From contig NZ_MLHL01000021.1 of assembly GCF_002000545.1 (NCBI RefSeq), positions 1 through 64,000 on the forward strand: a stretch of DNA of 64,000 nucleotides. Direction: 5' to 3'. The notes under the pieces are model-generated. The model ran no database searches. It saw nothing but the letters and a program-made list of their open reading frames with translations, and was not told the origin of the DNA. Origin of the DNA: Rodentibacter trehalosifermentans (lineage in GTDB: Bacteria > Pseudomonadota > Gammaproteobacteria > Enterobacterales > Pasteurellaceae). The position numbers and the translations under genes are program-made. Shown here in pieces: positions 36,930 to 46,079 of the stretch; within the stretch, counting starts at the first letter, position 1; every line of letters begins with the position of its first letter.

Positions 36930-38579
36930 ATGACCCGTCATCTAGCTTGGAAATTATTTGCGATTTTGACCGCACTTTTTATTCTATTACCCTTGCTCGC
37001 CATTGCCTACCATGCCTTAGAGGGTGAGACGGATAATCTGATTCATCTTTGGAACACGATGCTGGGTCGCTATGTGATTAATTCCGTATTATTGGTCATA
37101 GGCACTGTCGCCTTGGCGTTATTTTTCGCTCTCCCTTCGGCATGGTTGGTGGCTAATTTTCAGTTTTGGGGACAGCGTTCATTACAGTGGTTACTTTGCC
37201 TACCCCTTGCGATGCCGGCTTATTTAATCGCTTATCTTTATACGGATTTACTTGATTATTCGGGTGCTTTTCAATCCTTATTGCGCCATATGTTTGGCTG
37301 GCAAACCCCGCAAGACTATTGGTTTCCTCAAATTAGAACGCTTTATGGCGCCTGTTTTGTCCTTGCCTTAGTGTTGTATCCTTATATTTTTCTCCTTGTG
37401 CGTGTGGCATTTTTAGAGCAATCGGAAAATTTGCAGCAGAGTGCAAAAATGCTAGGTGCTACGCCTTTGCAAATTTTTCGCCGTGTTACTTTTCCGCTTA
37501 TTCGCCCTGCTATTGCCGTGGGAATGGCATTGGTTGCCATGGAAACCCTAGGCGATTTTGGCACTGTTGCTTATTTTGCGTTGCCTACATTAACCACCGC
37601 CATCTACGATTCGTGGCTGAGTTTTCACGATCTTGGCACGGCAAGCCGTATCTCAATTTTTATGTTGCTGATGATTTTTCTTTTTATCAGCCTAGAACAA
37701 TATAGTCGCCGTAAACAGAAAAGCTATCAACGGGGTTATGAGAAAAAAACACAAGCTAAAACATTAACCGGCTGGCGTGGCGGTTTGGCATTTGCATGGT
37801 GCTGGGGGCTATTGGCTATCGCATTTTTTATTCCATTCGGCCGATTGATTTTCTGGTCGATAGATTATTTTGAACAATCTTGGAATTGGGATTTTATTCA
37901 ATTTGCCCTCAATAGTTTAAAGGTCTCCTCGATTGCGGCAGTCACAACGGTATGTGTCGCCCTGTTGTTACATTTTGCCCACCGGTTATCTTCAAATAGC
38001 CCATTTTTTGGCAAAATGACCCGACTTTCCCTTTCCTTATCGAGTTTTGGTTATGCTATTCCCGGGACGGTGTTGGCAATTGGCTTGCTTGCTCCGTTGA
38101 CTTTTGCGGATCATCAACTGCATGGTTTGCTCAAAAGCTTGGCATTAAAACCCATTGGGCTTATTTTTTCCGGCTCGATCTTTGCTTTAGTGTTGGCTTA
38201 TACCATTCGTTTTTTAGCGATGGCAATTGGAAGTCTTGGTGCCTGTTTGGAAAATGTTTCCCCGACATTAGATATGGCAAGCCGAACTATGGGAAAAAGT
38301 GGGGTAACTATGTTTAAGCAGATTCATATTCCACTCATTTCTAAGGGAATGATCACGGCAGCGTTAATGGTTTTTATTGAAAGTATGAAAGAGCTGAATG
38401 CTTCATTACTACTTCGTCCTTTCAATTTTGATACGCTGGCGACCTATGTTTTCACTTTTACTTCGGATGAACAGCTAGAGCGGGCAGCAATGCCGGCAAT
38501 TATCTTGGTGCTGGTTGGCTTAATCCCTGTGATTTGGCTCACTCGCTCGCTGATTTCTCAATCACAAAAAGAGCGTTAA
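36930..38579 (+). CDS. fbpB: Ferric iron ABC transporter permease
   Basis: A 549-residue inner-membrane protein with about 12 membrane segments made of two repeated permease halves. Each half ends in an EAA-type loop for the ATPase (ENLQQSAKMLGATPLQIFRRVTFP and LDMASRTMGKSGVTMFKQIHIP). This two-domain form is typical of FbpB/HitB. Its stop (TAA) is followed directly by the fbpC ATG, so the two are coupled. An uptake signal lies near its 5' end (36969). Confidence 0.9.
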   Translation: MTRHLAWKLFAILTALFILLPLLAIAYHALEGETDNLIHLWNTMLGRYVINSVLLVIGTVALALFFALPSAWLVANFQFWGQRSLQWLLCLPLAMPAYLIAYLYTDLLDYSGAFQSLLRHMFGWQTPQDYWFPQIRTLYGACFVLALVLYPYIFLLVRVAFLEQSENLQQSAKMLGATPLQIFRRVTFPLIRPAIAVGMALVAMETLGDFGTVAYFALPTLTTAIYDSWLSFHDLGTASRISIFMLLMIFLFISLEQYSRRKQKSYQRGYEKKTQAKTLTGWRGGLAFAWCWGLLAIAFFIPFGRLIFWSIDYFEQSWNWDFIQFALNSLKVSSIAAVTTVCVALLLHFAHRLSSNSPFFGKMTRLSLSLSSFGYAIPGTVLAIGLLAPLTFADHQLHGLLKSLALKPIGLIFSGSIFALVLAYTIRFLAMAIGSLGACLENVSPTLDMASRTMGKSGVTMFKQIHIPLISKGMITAALMVFIESMKELNASLLLRPFNFDTLATYVFTFTSDEQLERAAMPAIILVLVGLIPVIWLTRSLISQSQKER

Positions 38580-39599
38580 ATGAAATTACTTGAAGTGCAG
38601 CAATTAAGCTGCAGGTTTGAACAAAACCTGATTTTAAAATCTCTTGATCTTGATGTTGAAGAAAATGAGATTGTTTGTTTACTCGGTGCAAGCGGCTGTG
38701 GTAAGACAACGCTACTTAAAGCCATTGCCGGGTTAATTCCAAGTTCACAAGGTTGGGTAAAACTTGCAGGAAAGGTGATGAACCCTATTCCGGTGGAGCA
38801 ACGTAAAATCGGCTTGATTTTTCAAGATTATGCCCTCTTTCCCCATTTAACCGTCGCAGAAAATATCCAATTTGGGTTGGGTCAATTGACGAAACATGAA
38901 CAGCAAATCATAACCCAACAAATGCTGAATGTTGTGAAATTGGCAGGCTTTGAACAACGTTTTCCCCATGAACTCTCAGGTGGGCAACAGCAGCGGGTCG
39001 CTATTGCGAGATCTTTAGCTTGTAAACCGGCGTTACTTTTATTAGATGAGCCCTTTTCCAACATCGATAGCCAAACACGTTATGCGATGATTCAGGAAAT
39101 TAAACAGATTTTAAAAAATCAAAAAGTGGCGGCTATTTTTGTGACACACAGCAAAGAAGAAGCTTTTGCTTTTGCCGATAAAATTGCGGTGATGGATCAA
39201 GGAAAAATTGTGCAAATCGGCACACCGACTCAGCTTTATCACACGCCAATTAATCACTTTGTGGCAGATTTTCTCGGCAGCACCAATTATCTTGAGTGTG
39301 AAATTCAAGGGGGACAACATCTTAAAAGTCCGATTGGGACTTATCATCTTTTTCCTGAAATGGATTATGCCATTGGGCGGTATGAATGGTTACTTCGACC
39401 GGAACAAATTCTGCTCAAATTAGATGAGGCAGGTGAGGGGCGTGTTGTTGAGAAACTTTTTTTAGGTCAATACTATCGCTATCAAATTGCGATTAACGGT
39501 ATTCATCTTATTGTTTATGACAGTGCGGATTTACCTTTAAACGCAACCGTAAGTGTGACCTTTCAATGTCGGGAATTTGTCTTTTTTCCCCTCTCATAA
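38580..39599 (+). CDS. fbpC: Ferric iron ABC transporter ATP-binding protein
   Basis: A 339-residue ATPase with Walker A LLGASGCGKTTLLK, Q-loop FQDYALFPH, signature LSGGQQQRVAIARSL, Walker B LLLLDEPFSN and switch histidine VTHSKEE. A C-terminal TOBE-like domain covers about residues 240-339. It drives iron import together with FbpB. It starts directly after the fbpB stop, with no gap. Confidence 0.92.
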   Translation: MKLLEVQQLSCRFEQNLILKSLDLDVEENEIVCLLGASGCGKTTLLKAIAGLIPSSQGWVKLAGKVMNPIPVEQRKIGLIFQDYALFPHLTVAENIQFGLGQLTKHEQQIITQQMLNVVKLAGFEQRFPHELSGGQQQRVAIARSLACKPALLLLDEPFSNIDSQTRYAMIQEIKQILKNQKVAAIFVTHSKEEAFAFADKIAVMDQGKIVQIGTPTQLYHTPINHFVADFLGSTNYLECEIQGGQHLKSPIGTYHLFPEMDYAIGRYEWLLRPEQILLKLDEAGEGRVVEKLFLGQYYRYQIAINGIHLIVYDSADLPLNATVSVTFQCREFVFFPLS

Positions 39600-39700
39600 G
39601 AATAAGTCAGGTATTGGGGCAAGCCTTAGGGGATAAATGAAACCTGATGTAAAGTGCGGTCGTTTTTTTTATTAATTTTACGGTCTCATACCGTTAATTA

Positions 39701-39739
39701 AAAACAGCATAAAAGGTGTGACCGTTTTATGCTGTTTTT
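39701..39739. terminator. Bidirectional terminator between fbpC and yggL
   Basis: AAAACAGCATAAAA (39701-39714) and TTTTATGCTGTTTT (39725-39738) form a 14-base perfect stem with A- and T-rich ends, suitable on both strands. Confidence 0.8.
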
Positions 39740-39750
39740 CGTTAAAAAAC

Positions 39751-40095
39751 TTAGGCTTTTGAAGCAGGGTAATCCCACCAAATATCAAATAATTCACTGA
39801 TTTCGATTTGTTGTAAGCCGTTGCTTTCAAGCCATTTTTTTACGGTTTCACGGTGGCTTTCATCGCATTTACCGATTTTTTCCAAGCACACCAATCCTTC
39901 CCAGTGTAAATAGCCGCTGCCTTCATAAGCCAACCCGTTTGGTTGGATCACTTCGGTGATAAAACGGTCAACAACTTCATCTACCGTATCAATTGAAGTG
40001 CCTTCAGCAAATTGGAAATTCACCAAAAAGCCTAATTCTTGGAACTCGGCAAGATGAAGTTTTTTACGCTGGCGTTGATTGTAAGATTTAGACAT
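39751..40095 (-). CDS. yggL: YggL-family (DUF469) protein
   Basis: A 114-residue protein with the DUF469 pattern: RQRKKLHLAEFQELGF near the N-terminus, then VDRFITEVIQPNGLAYEGSG and a tryptophan-rich end. E. coli YggL is reported to associate with the 50S ribosomal subunit; its precise role is unsettled. It follows trmB by 74 bases in the same direction, the same gene pair as in other gammaproteobacteria. A strong AGGAGAA-like ribosome site (GAGAACCTC) lies before the ATG. Confidence 0.88.
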   Translation of the reverse strand: MSKSYNQRQRKKLHLAEFQELGFLVNFQFAEGTSIDTVDEVVDRFITEVIQPNGLAYEGSGYLHWEGLVCLEKIGKCDESHRETVKKWLESNGLQQIEISELFDIWWDYPASKA

Positions 40096-40169
40096 TTTGA
40101 GGTTCTCCTATTTAGAGGGTTGTGAGAAATTTAATGGCGCATCCGTCTTTCACAGATGCCGTTATAAAA

Positions 40170-40916
40170 TCAAACTGATTTTTTCGTAAAGAATAAATCC
40201 CATACGCCATGACCTAAACGATGGCCACGCGCCTCAAATTTCGTTAAGGGGCGGAAATCAGGACGCGGGATATAGTCTGCGTTTTCTGAGGTGTTGGTCA
40301 AATGAGGATTGGCACTGAGTACTTCAAGCATTTGTTCGGCATAATTTCCCCAATCTGTTGCCATATGAATAAAGCCATTGTCTTTCAGTTTTTTTACTAC
40401 GTTTTCGACAAAGTGCGGTTGAACAATACGGCGTTTATGGTGTTTTGCTTTATGCCAAGGGTCGGGGAAAAAAAGTTGTAACCCGCCTAAGGTATTATCT
40501 GCGATGCTGTCTCGTAAAATTTCCGTGGCATCGTGGCAAATCACGCGAAGATTTTTTATCCCTTTTTCCACGGCGTAGGCAATACAGGCACCCACACCCG
40601 GCGTATGTACTTCGATCCCAAGATAATTCTTATCCGGGTTGGCATAGGCCATATCCACAAGAGATTGCCCCATACCGAAACCGATTTCTAAAATCACCGG
40701 ATTGGCATTACCATAAACACGGGCAAAATCAAAAGGCGTGTTTTGATAATCTAAACCTAATTCTCCCCAATGCGTATTCATCATGGTTTTTTGAAATTCG
40801 CTTAAGCGCCCCGTGCGTAACACAAAACTGCGTACTTTGCGTTTATAGCGCCCATCTTCGGTAAATTCAGCGGTTTCTATGGTTTTACGTTTTTGGTCGG
40901 CAAAGGTTGATATCAT
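40170..40916 (-). CDS. trmB: tRNA (guanine-N7-)-methyltransferase
   Basis: A 248-residue enzyme with the SAM site [17 protein letters not shown], the acidic loop [12 protein letters not shown], the catalytic-region [18 protein letters not shown], and the C-terminal [17 protein letters not shown]. It makes m7G46 in tRNA. I chose the ATG at 40916 because homology starts there; a longer frame to 41159 would run antisense into priA. It is divergent from priA and forms a unit with yggL. An uptake signal lies at 40411. Confidence 0.95.
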   Translation of the reverse strand: MISTFADQKRKTIETAEFTEDGRYKRKVRSFVLRTGRLSEFQKTMMNTHWGELGLDYQNTPFDFARVYGNANPVILEIGFGMGQSLVDMAYANPDKNYLGIEVHTPGVGACIAYAVEKGIKNLRVICHDATEILRDSIADNTLGGLQLFFPDPWHKAKHHKRRIVQPHFVENVVKKLKDNGFIHMATDWGNYAEQMLEVLSANPHLTNTSENADYIPRPDFRPLTKFEARGHRLGHGVWDLFFTKKSV

Positions 40917-41018
40917 AAGTTTTTGATTACAAAATGAATGTGTAAAATTGTCGGCGATTATACACGAAATCCTTATCTTTTCCCGTATAATACGCCAAAT
41001 TTTTTCCTGAAGGTGATT

Positions 41019-43211
41019 ATGAAAATTGTCCGTGTCGCACTGCCTGTGCCGCTTCCCCGTTTGTTTGATTATTGGCTGCCCGATGACATTTCTTTGGAGG
41101 TGGGAGCCCGTGTGGTTGTGCCTTTTGGTCGGCAAAAAAAAGTGGCGATTGTTGTGCAATTGTCGGAAACGACAACGATACCGAAGGAAAAATTAAAGGA
41201 AATTATTGCACCGTTGGATTCGCTATCCCTATTTTCCCCGGTGAGTTGGCAATGGTTACAGTGGGCGGCGAATTATTATCAAGCCGCATTGGGCGAAGTG
41301 CTGTTTCAGGCGTTGCCGGTGAAATTGCGTAACGGTGAAAATGTGGTGAAAAATGACCGCACTTTTTGGCGTATCACGGAGGAGGGAAAACATGCCCTGT
41401 GGCGTGATGAACTCAAACGTTCGAAAAAACAAGCGGAAGTCTTGCAATATTTGTTTGAAAAGGATTGGGAAAAAGGCGAGGGCGAGGTGAGCTCTTCTGT
41501 TTGGTCGGCATTAAAAGCTAAACATTTTATCCAAGAGATCGTCGTGCCGGAGGAAATAAAAAGCTGGCAAAGTGTTTTGGGTGATAAACCCTTAGTGAAT
41601 GTCGATAACCGTCTGACTTTAAACAAACAGCAAGCCTTAGCCTTTAGTCAATTGATGTTTCAACGTGAATTCAATGTGTGGTTACTGGAAGGGGTAACAG
41701 GCTCAGGCAAAACAGAAATTTATTTGCAATATATTGAAGAAATATTGAAATCCGGCAAGCAGGTGTTGGTATTGGTGCCGGAAATTGGCTTAACCCCGCA
41801 AACCGTTCAACGTTTTAAAGCCCGTTTTAATGTGGAAATAGATGTGCTTCATTCCCATTTGAATGATACCCAACGACTTAATGTGTGGAATCGGGCAAAA
41901 ACAGGGCAAAGTGCGGTGGTGATAGGGACAAGATCGGCATTATTCACTCAATTTGCCAATTTGGGTGCGATTATTTTGGATGAAGAGCAGGATAGTTCTT
42001 TCAAACAACAAGACGGCTGGCGTTATCATGCCCGTGATCTGGCAATTGTGCTGGCTCAAAAACTGAATATTCCTGTATTAATGGGCTCGGCAACGCCAAG
42101 TTTAGAAAGCATTAATAATGTACAAAACGGTAAATATAAACATTTGGTTTTGTCAAAAAGAGCGGGTAATGCAACGGCACTTCGTCAGTTTGTTATTGAT
42201 TTGAAAAATCAATCGGTACAAAACGGTTTATCGCAACCTTTATTAACACGAATGAAGCATCACCTTGAAAAAGGCAATCAGGTTTTATTATTTCTCAACC
42301 GTCGGGGATTTGCCCCGGTTTTGCTTTGCCACGAATGTGGTTGGATTGCACAATGTCCTCATTGCGAAAAACCTTATACCTATCATCAACATCAACGGGT
42401 ATTACGTTGTCATCACTGTGGTTCGCAAAAAGCGATACCACGTCAGTGTGGCGATTGTGGTTCAACCCATTTAGTGACGACAGGGCTTGGTACGGAGCAG
42501 TTGGAAGAAACCCTGAAAGCACAATTTCCTGCTTATTCGGTGGCGCGTATAGACCGAGACAGCACATCTCGAAAAGGGGCATTAGAAGATTATTTAGAGA
42601 ACATTCAACAAGGAAAAAGCCAAATTTTAATTGGTACGCAAATGTTGGCAAAAGGGCATCATTTTCCGAATGTAACCTTGGTAGCTTTAGTTAATGTTGA
42701 TAGTGCGCTATTTTCCTTGGATTTTCGTGCAGAAGAACGTTTGGCACAGCTTTATGTTCAAGTCGCAGGCCGTTCCGGTAGGGCTGAGAAACAAGGGGAA
42801 GTGGTGTTGCAAACCCATTATCCGGATCACCCGTTACTTACCACCTTATTGGCAGAAGGCTATTCGGCATTTGCACAAGAAACCTTAGGTTTGCGTCACA
42901 AAATGGGATTACCGCCTTTTAGTTTTCAAGCGTTATTTAAAGCACAGGCCCGTTTTAGTGAACTGGCGGAGGAATGTTTAATTAAGATTGCGGATTTTTT
43001 TCAAGCCAAAACCATTGAGGGATTACAAATTTTAGGGCCAATGCCTGCCCCTTTGAGCAAAAAAGCCGGACAATTTCGTTGGCAATTGCTTTTACAACAC
43101 CCCTCCCGCCTAGCGCTACAAAAGGTATTGCTGGCGTATCAACAGGCAGATTTAGAAAAAAATAGCCAAGTGCGGTTAATTTTAGATGTGGATCCTCAGG
43201 ATTTTAGCTAG
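41019..43211 (+). CDS. priA: Primosomal replication protein PriA
   Basis: A 730-residue DEXH-type helicase. Walker [15 protein letters not shown], the DEEQD box, and zinc-binding cysteine pairs ([25 protein letters not shown]) are all present, with the [10 protein letters not shown] motif VI. It restarts stalled replication forks by loading the replicative helicase. The ATG at 41019 follows an AAGGTG ribosome site and a TATAAT box lies at 40986-40991; a longer frame from 40938 is not supported. Three uptake signals lie inside. Confidence 0.96.
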   Translation: MKIVRVALPVPLPRLFDYWLPDDISLEVGARVVVPFGRQKKVAIVVQLSETTTIPKEKLKEIIAPLDSLSLFSPVSWQWLQWAANYYQAALGEVLFQALPVKLRNGENVVKNDRTFWRITEEGKHALWRDELKRSKKQAEVLQYLFEKDWEKGEGEVSSSVWSALKAKHFIQEIVVPEEIKSWQSVLGDKPLVNVDNRLTLNKQQALAFSQLMFQREFNVWLLEGVTGSGKTEIYLQYIEEILKSGKQVLVLVPEIGLTPQTVQRFKARFNVEIDVLHSHLNDTQRLNVWNRAKTGQSAVVIGTRSALFTQFANLGAIILDEEQDSSFKQQDGWRYHARDLAIVLAQKLNIPVLMGSATPSLESINNVQNGKYKHLVLSKRAGNATALRQFVIDLKNQSVQNGLSQPLLTRMKHHLEKGNQVLLFLNRRGFAPVLLCHECGWIAQCPHCEKPYTYHQHQRVLRCHHCGSQKAIPRQCGDCGSTHLVTTGLGTEQLEETLKAQFPAYSVARIDRDSTSRKGALEDYLENIQQGKSQILIGTQMLAKGHHFPNVTLVALVNVDSALFSLDFRAEERLAQLYVQVAGRSGRAEKQGEVVLQTHYPDHPLLTTLLAEGYSAFAQETLGLRHKMGLPPFSFQALFKAQARFSELAEECLIKIADFFQAKTIEGLQILGPMPAPLSKKAGQFRWQLLLQHPSRLALQKVLLAYQQADLEKNSQVRLILDVDPQDFS

Positions 43212-43285
43212 AAAATCTCCATATTTTTCAGTAAACTTGGCAAATTTTCAGCAGAGTTAAACATCATTAACGTTTAGGATTTATC

Positions 43286-44089
43286 GTGGCACATCGAGAT
43301 TTTGCAGCCCGCCGTGGTTCAAATAAGAAAAAAAAGGCAACAAATAAAAATGTATTGATAGGCATCGCATTAGGCGTATTGCTTGCTTTTGGGATTGGGC
43401 TTTATTTTTTAAAAACCAAAACCCCTGCCCCTGTTGTTTCAGAGGTAAAACAGCCTGAAAAAACACCACCCAAAAGTGTGTTACCAAATCGACCGGAAGA
43501 GGTGTGGAGCTATATTAAAGCGTTGGAAACCCGCACGGTTCCAGTGGATGATAAGCCTTCGAGTGTCGAAAAAAATATGCGTTTAACGGAAGAGCAGCGC
43601 CAAGTCTTAATTCAAATGGAAAAAGAACAAAAAGCTGCGGAGGAAGCGCGTAAATTAGCAGAAAAACGTAAAGCAGAAGAGGCTGAAAAAGCCCAACAAC
43701 AAGCCATAACGGCAAAGGCAGAGACGCCGAAACAAGAAGTGAAAAAACAACCGGAAACCACGAAGAAAACAGAACCTGTGAAAAAGCCTGAACCGGTGAA
43801 GGTGGAGACGGCGAAAAAAGCAGAAACCAAAACAGAGGAAAGCAAACCGGCTGCAACCGCGGGATCCGGTGAGGGGAAACGCTTTGGTTTGCAATGTGGC
43901 GCTTTTAAAAACCGGGCTCAAGCAGAAAATTTACAGGGTCGTTTAGTGATGTCCGGTATTAATGCGCAAGTGATGGTCAATGGTGAATGGAATCGGGTTC
44001 GTGTTGGCCCCTTTGCAAGTCGAGATGCGGCTTCTCAGGCACAGGATAAAGCAAAATCTGTGGCAGGTTGTGTGATTATCGGGATGTAG
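43286..44089 (+). CDS. ftsN: Cell division protein FtsN (SPOR domain)
   Basis: A 267-residue bitopic protein: a basic cytoplasmic tail, one membrane segment at about 23-43, a long Lys/Glu/Ala/Pro-rich periplasmic linker with coiled-coil character (110-190), and a C-terminal SPOR domain (about 196-267, RFGLQCGAFKNRAQAENLQ to GCVIIGM). SPOR domains bind denuded septal peptidoglycan, and FtsN triggers septal synthesis. The start is GTG with an AGGAT ribosome site. It follows priA by 74 bases. A terminator made of an uptake-signal pair follows. Confidence 0.9.
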   Translation: MAHRDFAARRGSNKKKKATNKNVLIGIALGVLLAFGIGLYFLKTKTPAPVVSEVKQPEKTPPKSVLPNRPEEVWSYIKALETRTVPVDDKPSSVEKNMRLTEEQRQVLIQMEKEQKAAEEARKLAEKRKAEEAEKAQQQAITAKAETPKQEVKKQPETTKKTEPVKKPEPVKVETAKKAETKTEESKPAATAGSGEGKRFGLQCGAFKNRAQAENLQGRLVMSGINAQVMVNGEWNRVRVGPFASRDAASQAQDKAKSVAGCVIIGM

Positions 44090-44134
44090 ATTGTGGTGTA
44101 ATCGAGGGATACTCGGTCTAATTGTGATAAAGAG

Positions 44135-44165
44135 AAGTGCGGTGAAAAATGACCGCACTTTTTTG
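44135..44165 (+). terminator. ftsN terminator (inverted uptake-signal pair)
   Basis: AAGTGCGGT (44135-44143) and ACCGCACTT (44152-44160) form a stem followed by TTTTG. Confidence 0.8.
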
Positions 44166-44200
44166 TGTTTTTAACTTGCTAAAAAATGAAAAATCTCTAA

Positions 44201-44218
44201 AATGAACGCTCGTTCATT
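44201..44218. promoter_or_regulatory. Inverted repeat, likely operator of the TetR-family regulator
   Basis: AATGAACG and CGTTCATT are perfect inverted arms around CT. The site is about 50 bases upstream of the acrR start, as expected for autoregulation of an acrR-acrA-acrB operon. Confidence 0.7.
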
Positions 44219-44268
44219 CTGGGGCTTAAATGTTCCCTTTTTATTTTTAAACCTAAGACTTTTTATAT

Positions 44269-44832
44269 ATGCGGCACGCTAAGTTAGATCTTGCCGAGCA
44301 AATTTTTATAGCAGTAGATTGCCTAATGGCAAAAGAAGGTTTGAACCAACTTTCGATGCAAAAATTGGCAAAAGAAGCCAAGATTGCAGTCGGAACGATT
44401 TATCTTTATTTTAAAGATAAAGATGAATTGTTAGAACAATTTGCTCGGCGTGTGTTTGCGCTCTTTGTCGCAGCACTAGAGAAGGATTTTGACGAATCGG
44501 AATCCTTTTTTCAACAGTATCGAAGAATGTGGTGGAATATCTGGCTGTTTTTACAAGAAAATCCCACGGTTTTATCGAACTTGAATCAATATCAATCTTT
44601 ACCCAACTTTGCCGACCTTTGTCGGGAAATTGACAATAGTTGTTGGGATCGTTTTTGTTTGCAGGCGAAAGCAGCGGACGAATTAGCTGATCTACCTGAT
44701 GATGTGCTTTTCCAACTGAGTTTAAAAACATCAATGACGATGGCATCGGATATTCAGTTTTTAAATGTGGAACTCACTCATGAAATTTTAGAATCTGTGA
44801 TTGAACGCTCTTGGCGGGCAATTCAGAAATAA
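44269..44832 (+). CDS. acrR: TetR-family repressor AcrR
   Basis: A 187-residue regulator with the TetR helix-turn-helix at about residues 23-48 (LSMQKLAKEAKIAVGTIYLYF) and an alpha-helical ligand-binding part of typical size. It is directly upstream of the acrAB efflux genes (33-base gap), so it most likely represses them and releases DNA when it binds a drug. The start ATG at 44269 has no strong ribosome site; no better in-frame start is visible. Confidence 0.88.
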   Translation: MRHAKLDLAEQIFIAVDCLMAKEGLNQLSMQKLAKEAKIAVGTIYLYFKDKDELLEQFARRVFALFVAALEKDFDESESFFQQYRRMWWNIWLFLQENPTVLSNLNQYQSLPNFADLCREIDNSCWDRFCLQAKAADELADLPDDVLFQLSLKTSMTMASDIQFLNVELTHEILESVIERSWRAIQK

Positions 44833-44865
44833 GCATTATTTTTTGTATTACGGAGTTTTAAACAA

Positions 44866-46062
44866 ATGAGTCAAACTCAAACAACCCGACCGAAACGCTC
44901 ACATGTTTTCTTTATGAAAATTATTTTAGTAGTGTTTGTTTTAATTTTTGCCGGTGTTATCGGTTTTAATGTGCTACGGGGCATTATGATCGGTAAGGCC
45001 ATTGCCAATATGCTGGAGGCTTCAAGCCCGGTGACAGCCGTGGAAGTGAAGGCAAGTGAGTGGACACCGGTGATCAATACCACTGGGCTTGTGCGCCCAA
45101 ACCAAGGGGCGATGCTGAGTGCGCAAAATGCCGGAACGGTATCGAAGGTGTTGGTGCAAAACGGACAGCTTGTTAAAAAAGGTGATTTATTGGTCGAACT
45201 TGACAGTTCGGTGGAACGTGCAAGCCTTCAAGCTGCGCAAGCTCAGCTTCCTGCATTGCGTCAAACCTATCAACGTTATGCCAATTTATTATCAAGCAGT
45301 GCGGTTTCCCGCCAAGAAGTCGATAATGCGAAATCGGCTTATGATGCGCAAGTGGCGAATATCGAATCCTTAAAAGCGACCATTGAACGTCGTCAAATTG
45401 TGGCGCCATTTGATGGTAAAGCGGGTATTGTCAAAGTCAATGTCGGTCAATATGTGAATATCGGTACGGAAATTGTTCGTGTCGAAGACACCAGTTCGAT
45501 GAAAATTGATTTTGCCATTTCACAAAATGAGTTGGATAGATTGCATCTTGGCCAACGTGTAACGGCAACCACCGATGCCCGCCAAGGCGAAACCTTCTCT
45601 GCCCGCATTACGGCAATTGAACCGGCAATTAATTCATCAACAGGGTTAGTAGATGTTCAAGCAACCTTTGATCCTGAAGATGGGGCGAAATTGCTTTCCG
45701 GTATGTTCTCTCGTTTGCGTATTGCTTTACCGACAGAAACCAATCAAATCGTGGTGCCACAAGTTGCGGTCAGCTATAACATGTACGGTGAAATTTCTTA
45801 TTTACTTGAGCCTTTATCAGATGAAGATAAAGCAAAATTTGCCGATAACCCGAAATTAGACAGCCTCTATCGTGCAAAACAAATCACGGTATTTACTAAA
45901 GACCGTCAAGGTATTTACTCCCAGTTACAAGGCGATGAAGTCAAAGTCGGGGATAAAATTATTACCGGTGGTCAACAAGGTATTGGTAATGGCAGCCTTG
46001 TTGAATGGATTAAGAAAGATATCGTTGGTGGAACGGAACCTGCGAAGAAAACCAATCTTTAA
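44866..46062 (+). CDS. acrA: RND efflux periplasmic adaptor AcrA
   Basis: A 398-residue membrane-fusion protein. The N-terminal membrane anchor lies at about 17-38, followed by the two lipoyl half-motifs (GLVRPNQGAMLSAQNAGTVSKV and IVAPFDGKAGIVKVNVGQYV) around a coiled-coil hairpin, and a beta-barrel with RQGETFSARITAIEPAINSSTGLVDV. It lacks a lipobox, so it is anchored by its uncleaved helix. It links AcrB to an outer-membrane channel encoded elsewhere. Ribosome site GGAG; 17 bases before acrB. Confidence 0.92.
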   Translation: MSQTQTTRPKRSHVFFMKIILVVFVLIFAGVIGFNVLRGIMIGKAIANMLEASSPVTAVEVKASEWTPVINTTGLVRPNQGAMLSAQNAGTVSKVLVQNGQLVKKGDLLVELDSSVERASLQAAQAQLPALRQTYQRYANLLSSSAVSRQEVDNAKSAYDAQVANIESLKATIERRQIVAPFDGKAGIVKVNVGQYVNIGTEIVRVEDTSSMKIDFAISQNELDRLHLGQRVTATTDARQGETFSARITAIEPAINSSTGLVDVQATFDPEDGAKLLSGMFSRLRIALPTETNQIVVPQVAVSYNMYGEISYLLEPLSDEDKAKFADNPKLDSLYRAKQITVFTKDRQGIYSQLQGDEVKVGDKIITGGQQGIGNGSLVEWIKKDIVGGTEPAKKTNL

Positions 46063-46079
46063 TAGGCTAGGAAATACGA

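Noticed and set aside
40917-41159. N-terminal extension of TrmB by 81 residues
   Set aside because: No family similarity, His- and Asn-rich translation, and antisense to the priA promoter and start.
43515-43921. Several minus-strand frames over ftsN
   Set aside because: They arise from the Lys/Glu-rich repeat codons of the FtsN linker read in reverse and are Phe/Ser/Cys-rich nonsense.
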